Source of the DNA: Victivallales bacterium
GTDB lineage: Bacteria > Verrucomicrobiota > Lentisphaeria > Victivallales > UBA1829
DNA: 10,503 nt
Direction: 5' to 3'
NCBI GenBank assembly: GCA_016285335.1
Contig: JAEEQO010000095.1
Location: 1 to 10,503 of the forward strand
Part shown: in pieces, positions 7,282-10,503 of the stretch
Numbering within the stretch: position 1 is the stretch's first letter
How the letters are laid out: the number at the start of each line of letters is the position of its first letter
Translations under genes and position numbers: made by a program
Notes under the pieces: generated by a model
Database searches by the model: none
What the model saw: the letters and a program-made list of their open reading frames with translations, nothing else
Told to the model about the DNA's origin: nothing

Positions 7282-9132
7282 TCATTTCTTTTTCTTCTCC
7301 GCGATCGCGCGGGCGTGCTCCTCGCTCATTTCCGGTACGTGCGCGGGGATGCCTTTCGCCTCAAGGATCCGGATGTCCTTTTTCGTGGCGATGCGTGCTT
7401 CAATGTTGTAATTCGCAAGCGCGATCGTGCATCTGTCCGCGAGTTCCCTGTTCGAGAAGCCGGAGAAAAAACTGTGGATGTTCTGTTTGCGGACGAGGTA
7501 GAGGAACAGCGACCCCAGCGCGACGGACCGGTCGTAGCGGCGCGACACGAGATAGAACTTTTTCACGCCCAGGGACGGGTCGACGAGGGCGTCGCCGATA
7601 TCGGAAATGTAATGGTCCGGGATGTCGCTCGTGAGCAGGAGATCGTCCATCGAGAGTTTCGCATTGAACGCGCCGCGCATCCCGTTCGACGCATTGTTCG
7701 CCAGCACGAGAATCTCTTTTACTTTCGCGAGGTCGCCCTGCCGGAGCCGGTATTTTACGAGCGTGTCGGCGAACTGAAGCGCGAGCATGGAGTTTTTCGA
7801 AACGAGCTGTTCGAGTTTCCCGGCGGCTTCGTCGAGTTCCTGATCGTCGACGGCCCGGTCCATTTGCGCCGAGAGGACCGTCGCCTGCGCGGAAAGGGAA
7901 TCGGGGAAACGTTCGCGGAGAATATTGAGGCACGCATTGAAAACATCCATCCGGTCGAGCATGCGTGCCGGGTGCAGGGCATCCGTGAACGTGTCCGGGT
8001 CGTCGGACGACATATCCAGAGCATCGAGTTTTTCGCGCAATTCTTCGAGGCTCTTTTTGTAGTTCGTCAGGAAGTCGCGCAGACCGCTTTTCTCCAGATA
8101 CGCGTTGAAATCCCGTTCGAAATCAGGACAGGCGAGCAGATAGTGTTCCACGGCGTCCGGGGTGCGTTTCAGGCAGGGAAGAAGCGCTTCGATGTCGGCC
8201 GTGCCGACGCGTTCGCGGAAGGGCGGATGCGGAATATTGACCGGATTCGCCGATTTGAGCAGATGTCCGAGCTCGCGCCGGACCTTGCCTTCGTCCGGCA
8301 GTTCGCGCCGGGACGCGCGGATGATCGCGGCGAGATCGTCGCCCGGCTCGGTCCCGGAGAGTTTCCGGAACAGGACCTCCGCATCTTCCAGCTGATCCCC
8401 GACGGCCATCTGCGTGAAAGCCTCCGTGAAATCCCGGTAGGCAAACGTCCTGCGGCAGTATTCATCGGCGGCCTTTTCCTGCTCGATCTCCATCGGGAAG
8501 AAGAGGACCGGCAGAGGCGGCATGACCTTCAGGAAAACGAGGAGTTTGTACAAGGGAGAAAAGACGTAGATCGACCAGATCCACTCGATGAAATTCCGCG
8601 CCATGTCGCCCTCGGGATGGGCGGCGGCGAGGTGGCCGAGCTCGTGCGTGATCGCCACGCGCAGCGCCTTCGCGTCCATGGAGCAGGCCGCCTGGTATCC
8701 GACGAGCAGGATATCCCGCCTCAGAAACGGCAGAAACGGCACATGGGAAACGAGCGCCAGCGGCTCCGTCGTGCTGAGATAAATCCCGTCGATGCGCCGG
8801 GTGCGCAGTTCGCGGCATATTTCCCCGACGTCATCGTACAGCGCGCGGTATTTTCCCGGCTCCAGGTAAAAGAGGTCCTTCCACGGTTTGTTGCTGACCA
8901 TGTCATGCAGCATGCCGAGGGCGCCGCCGATCATGATGATGAAAAAGACCCATTTTTTCAGCCCGGCGGGAACGAACAGGAGCAGGATGAAAACGCCGGT
9001 GAGGATGAGGAGGAACAGGACGGTGAACAGGAGGAGCAGGGCGATTCTGAGCTTGTAAAGACCGGGATGCTTTTCGTAGAAAATCCTGATCTTTTCGTAG
9101 CTCGTCCAGATCGCGAGATTGATGTCGTCCAT
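7282..9132 (-). CDS. Membrane-anchored M48-family (HtpX/Ste24-like) zinc metallopeptidase
   Basis: 616 residues. The zinc site is intact: HELGH at 163-167 (H163, E164, H167) and the third ligand Glu in EKAADEYC (E219), the M48 arrangement. HPPFRERVGT (302-311) matches the HPP motif found downstream in M48 peptidases. Two hydrophobic segments near the N-terminus (about 28-55 and 60-76) anchor the protein. Basic residues before the first suggest the catalytic domain is cytoplasmic, as in HtpX. A hydrophobic stretch (about 182-213) between HELGH and E219 may dip into the membrane. A helical TPR-like region (about 380-480) and a C-terminal alpha/beta-looking domain (488-596) have no counterpart in standard HtpX, which is about 290 residues. 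The C-terminus is Lys-rich. ATG at 9132 has GAGG (9147-9144) at 11 bases. It is first in a likely operon with the 308-residue membrane protein and the TIGR04076 protein; its inactive paralogue follows at 5830-3887. Its substrate is unknown; membrane-protein quality control is a family-based guess. Confidence 0.88.
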   Translation of the reverse strand: MDDINLAIWTSYEKIRIFYEKHPGLYKLRIALLLLFTVLFLLILTGVFILLLFVPAGLKKWVFFIIMIGGALGMLHDMVSNKPWKDLFYLEPGKYRALYDDVGEICRELRTRRIDGIYLSTTEPLALVSHVPFLPFLRRDILLVGYQAACSMDAKALRVAITHELGHLAAAHPEGDMARNFIEWIWSIYVFSPLYKLLVFLKVMPPLPVLFFPMEIEQEKAADEYCRRTFAYRDFTEAFTQMAVGDQLEDAEVLFRKLSGTEPGDDLAAIIRASRRELPDEGKVRRELGHLLKSANPVNIPHPPFRERVGTADIEALLPCLKRTPDAVEHYLLACPDFERDFNAYLEKSGLRDFLTNYKKSLEELREKLDALDMSSDDPDTFTDALHPARMLDRMDVFNACLNILRERFPDSLSAQATVLSAQMDRAVDDQELDEAAGKLEQLVSKNSMLALQFADTLVKYRLRQGDLAKVKEILVLANNASNGMRGAFNAKLSMDDLLLTSDIPDHYISDIGDALVDPSLGVKKFYLVSRRYDRSVALGSLFLYLVRKQNIHSFFSGFSNRELADRCTIALANYNIEARIATKKDIRILEAKGIPAHVPEMSEEHARAIAEKKKK

Positions 9133-9180
9133 GGCGGGATTAACCTCAAATCAAACAAATGGAATATGATTACATGGATT

Positions 9181-9208
9181 ACTATACTGCAAAACAGGAA
9201 AATATCAA
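9181..9208 (-). promoter_or_regulatory. Sigma70-type promoter of the M48 peptidase operon
   Basis: On the minus strand, TTGATA (9208-9203) and TATAGT (9186-9181) are 16 bases apart. The start would be near 9174, with a leader of about 40 bases before the ATG at 9132. It follows directly after the terminator at 9297-9266, consistent with a new transcription unit. Nothing else is apparent between 9133 and 9265. Confidence 0.65.
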
Positions 9209-9265
9209 GGCGTTCTGAAAAAAACTGTAAACTTGTGAAGAGTGAAACGACCGGAAAGATGAGCG

Positions 9266-9297
9266 AAAAAAAGCGGGCCCGGGAGAACCCGGACCCG
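9266..9297 (-). terminator. Strong intrinsic terminator of the beta-helix gene
   Basis: On the minus strand, CGGGTCCGGG, loop TTCT and CCCGGGCCCG form a 10-bp stem with one G-T wobble (9297-9274), followed by a base C and seven T residues (9272-9266). It lies 26 bases past the stop codon at 9324. The stem is nearly symmetric, but the T tract is only on the minus-strand side. Confidence 0.9.
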
Positions 9298-9323
9298 TGA
9301 GAGACTCAAATCTGACTGGTGAA

Positions 9324-10503
9324 TCAGTTGATCTTGTCGGCGGCCGGCGTGGGGGCCGTCGGATTCTGCGCGCCGTATCCCTTGTACGCGCCGAAGAGCT
9401 TGAAGGTCTCTTCCATCGGATAGCGGTTGCCGTACATGGAGACCTTGGTCTCGATCTTGCCGACCTTGTTCATGCCCATGGCGGCACGGAAGAGGTTGGC
9501 GGGGGAGTTTTCGTCGAAATCGGTGGTCTCGGAGTAGGAGGCGTTGAGGAAGGCGGTGAGGTAGGCCTCGTTGATGGCGCCCTTGAACGCGCCCGGATCC
9601 TTGAGGGAGATGTTGCCGTCGACGTCTTCGATGCCGGGGAAGTCGACCATGTCTTCGAACTCATCGGAGTCGACGCGGAGCTTGAGGATGCTGGGGCTCT
9701 TCACGACGGTGACGTCGGCCTGCTTGTTGAGGAAGAAGACGTTGTTGTCGATGGTGACGTTCTTGGTCTTGGGATCGCCGAAAGCGTTGTCGACGCCGGC
9801 GAAGACGCTGAGACCGAAGATGTTGTGGTGGACGTTGGATTTGACCTTGGCGTTGCAGCGGTAACCGTAGCCCATGTCGCCGAAGTCGTCGGTGCGGCTC
9901 CAGGAGAAGAGCACGGTGTTGTTCGCGAAGTCGCAGGTCACATCGCCGTTCTGGGCGCTGGAGCAGAGGACGTTGCAGGAGATCATGCGGCAGGCGACGA
10001 AGAGGTTGTTCTCGATCGTGGCTTTGCCCTTGTAGAGGTTGAGGTTGATGCCGTAGTTGCCGCTGTTGGAGAAGACGCAGTTCTTAATGATGATGTTGCC
10101 TTCGAAGCGGCCGGCGGTCTCGCTGTAGATGGAGTAGGACTTCGCGGAGGCGAATTTGTCCTTGGAGCCGTGCGCCGGGGGTTCGAGCCACATGCCGGTC
10201 TCGACGCCTTCGGGTTTGCCCTTGGTGTCGTGATAGCTGTTCATGAAAGACTGGTCGATCACGATGCCGTCGAGGACCATGTCGGGGCCTTTGCCGTTCG
10301 GGAGCTTCAGCGTGATGACGCCGATGCCCTTGGAGTCGTTCTTGTCGTTCGGGGGCTGGATCTTGGTGGTGTACTTGGCGAGGTCGCGGGTCTCGAATTT
10401 CTCGTCATAGCCGCCAATGATGGTGACGGGCTTGTCGATGATGATCTCGCTGGCTCCGAGCGCGCCGGAGTAGTTGCCGGCGGCCATGTGGATGGTGTCG
10501 CCG
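9324..10503 (-). CDS. Right-handed parallel beta-helix repeat protein, 5' end outside window
   Basis: The reading frame enters from the right edge with GDTIHMAAGNYSG, a typical first coil of pectate-lyase-like beta-helix proteins, so the Met at 10487 is internal. About 392 residues are visible. A GGYDEKFETRD segment matches the I-x-GGY-x-x-F-x-x-RD pattern that follows the first coil in many such secreted proteins. Repeating short strands then occur, such as IIIKNCVFSNSG, ATIENNLFVAC, CDFANNTVLF, SNVHHNIFGL and VTIDNNVFFL, with the Asn ladder (ENN, ANN, HHN, DNN) common in beta-helices. The C-terminal 100 residues leave the helix pattern and end in a Pro/Thr/Ala-rich tail. The missing N-terminus probably holds a signal peptide. 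No catalytic motif is recognisable, so a polysaccharide-binding, lyase or surface role cannot be distinguished. Confidence 0.8.
   Translation of the reverse strand, partial: GDTIHMAAGNYSGALGASEIIIDKPVTIIGGYDEKFETRDLAKYTTKIQPPNDKNDSKGIGVITLKLPNGKGPDMVLDGIVIDQSFMNSYHDTKGKPEGVETGMWLEPPAHGSKDKFASAKSYSIYSETAGRFEGNIIIKNCVFSNSGNYGINLNLYKGKATIENNLFVACRMISCNVLCSSAQNGDVTCDFANNTVLFSWSRTDDFGDMGYGYRCNAKVKSNVHHNIFGLSVFAGVDNAFGDPKTKNVTIDNNVFFLNKQADVTVVKSPSILKLRVDSDEFEDMVDFPGIEDVDGNISLKDPGAFKGAINEAYLTAFLNASYSETTDFDENSPANLFRAAMGMNKVGKIETKVSMYGNRYPMEETFKLFGAYKGYGAQNPTAPTPAADKIN

Noticed and set aside
7279..9300. 673-codon open frame on the plus strand opposite the M48 peptidase
   Set aside because: It is a shadow of a gene with an intact HELGH site; its low-complexity Glu/Arg/Asp-rich translation resembles no family.

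Overview
All genes in this window lie on the minus strand, in GC-rich DNA with AT-rich promoter islands, good Shine-Dalgarno sites and sigma70-type promoters. A biotin-dependent sodium-pump decarboxylase, a secreted beta-helix protein and signal-peptide-bearing proteins suggest a Gram-negative, probably anaerobic or fermentative bacterium. A Verrucomicrobiota/Lentisphaerota-type gut or sediment organism would fit, but that is a weak guess: no rRNA or marker gene is present.

Read in the direction of transcription (high to low coordinates), the window has four blocks. (1) 10503-9324 is the C-terminal part of a right-handed parallel beta-helix protein, closed by a strong intrinsic terminator at 9297-9266. 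(2) A promoter at 9208-9181 starts a likely three-gene operon: a membrane-anchored M48-type metallopeptidase with an intact HELGH site (9132-7282), a four-helix membrane protein of unknown function with a soluble C-terminal domain (7252-6326), and a small TIGR04076-family protein (6263-5949). (3) A promoter at 5902-5875, overlapped by a 9-bp inverted repeat, drives a paralogue of the M48 protein (5830-3887). This paralogue has kept the fold but lost the HExxH zinc motif, so it looks like a pseudoprotease. (4) A promoter at 3757-3729 starts the oadG-oadA-oadB operon for a sodium-translocating oxaloacetate decarboxylase; oadB runs off the left edge.

The decarboxylase operon has the classical gene order. 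OadA carries the carboxyltransferase and biotinyl domains, OadG is the small membrane assembly subunit, and OadB is the sodium-conducting membrane subunit. OadB is unusual: about 230 residues, starting with a signal peptide and an Ala/Gln-rich segment, precede the canonical membrane domain.

The most interesting part is the M48 neighbourhood: an active and a catalytically dead membrane metallopeptidase paralogue encoded side by side, with an unknown membrane protein and a TIGR04076 protein between them. The two paralogues are most alike at their N-terminal membrane anchor and C-terminal domain. That suggests a protease/pseudoprotease complex or a regulatory pair, which is inference from sequence only. 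No tRNA, rRNA, CRISPR array or mobile element was seen, and no gene-free stretch exceeds 300 bases.
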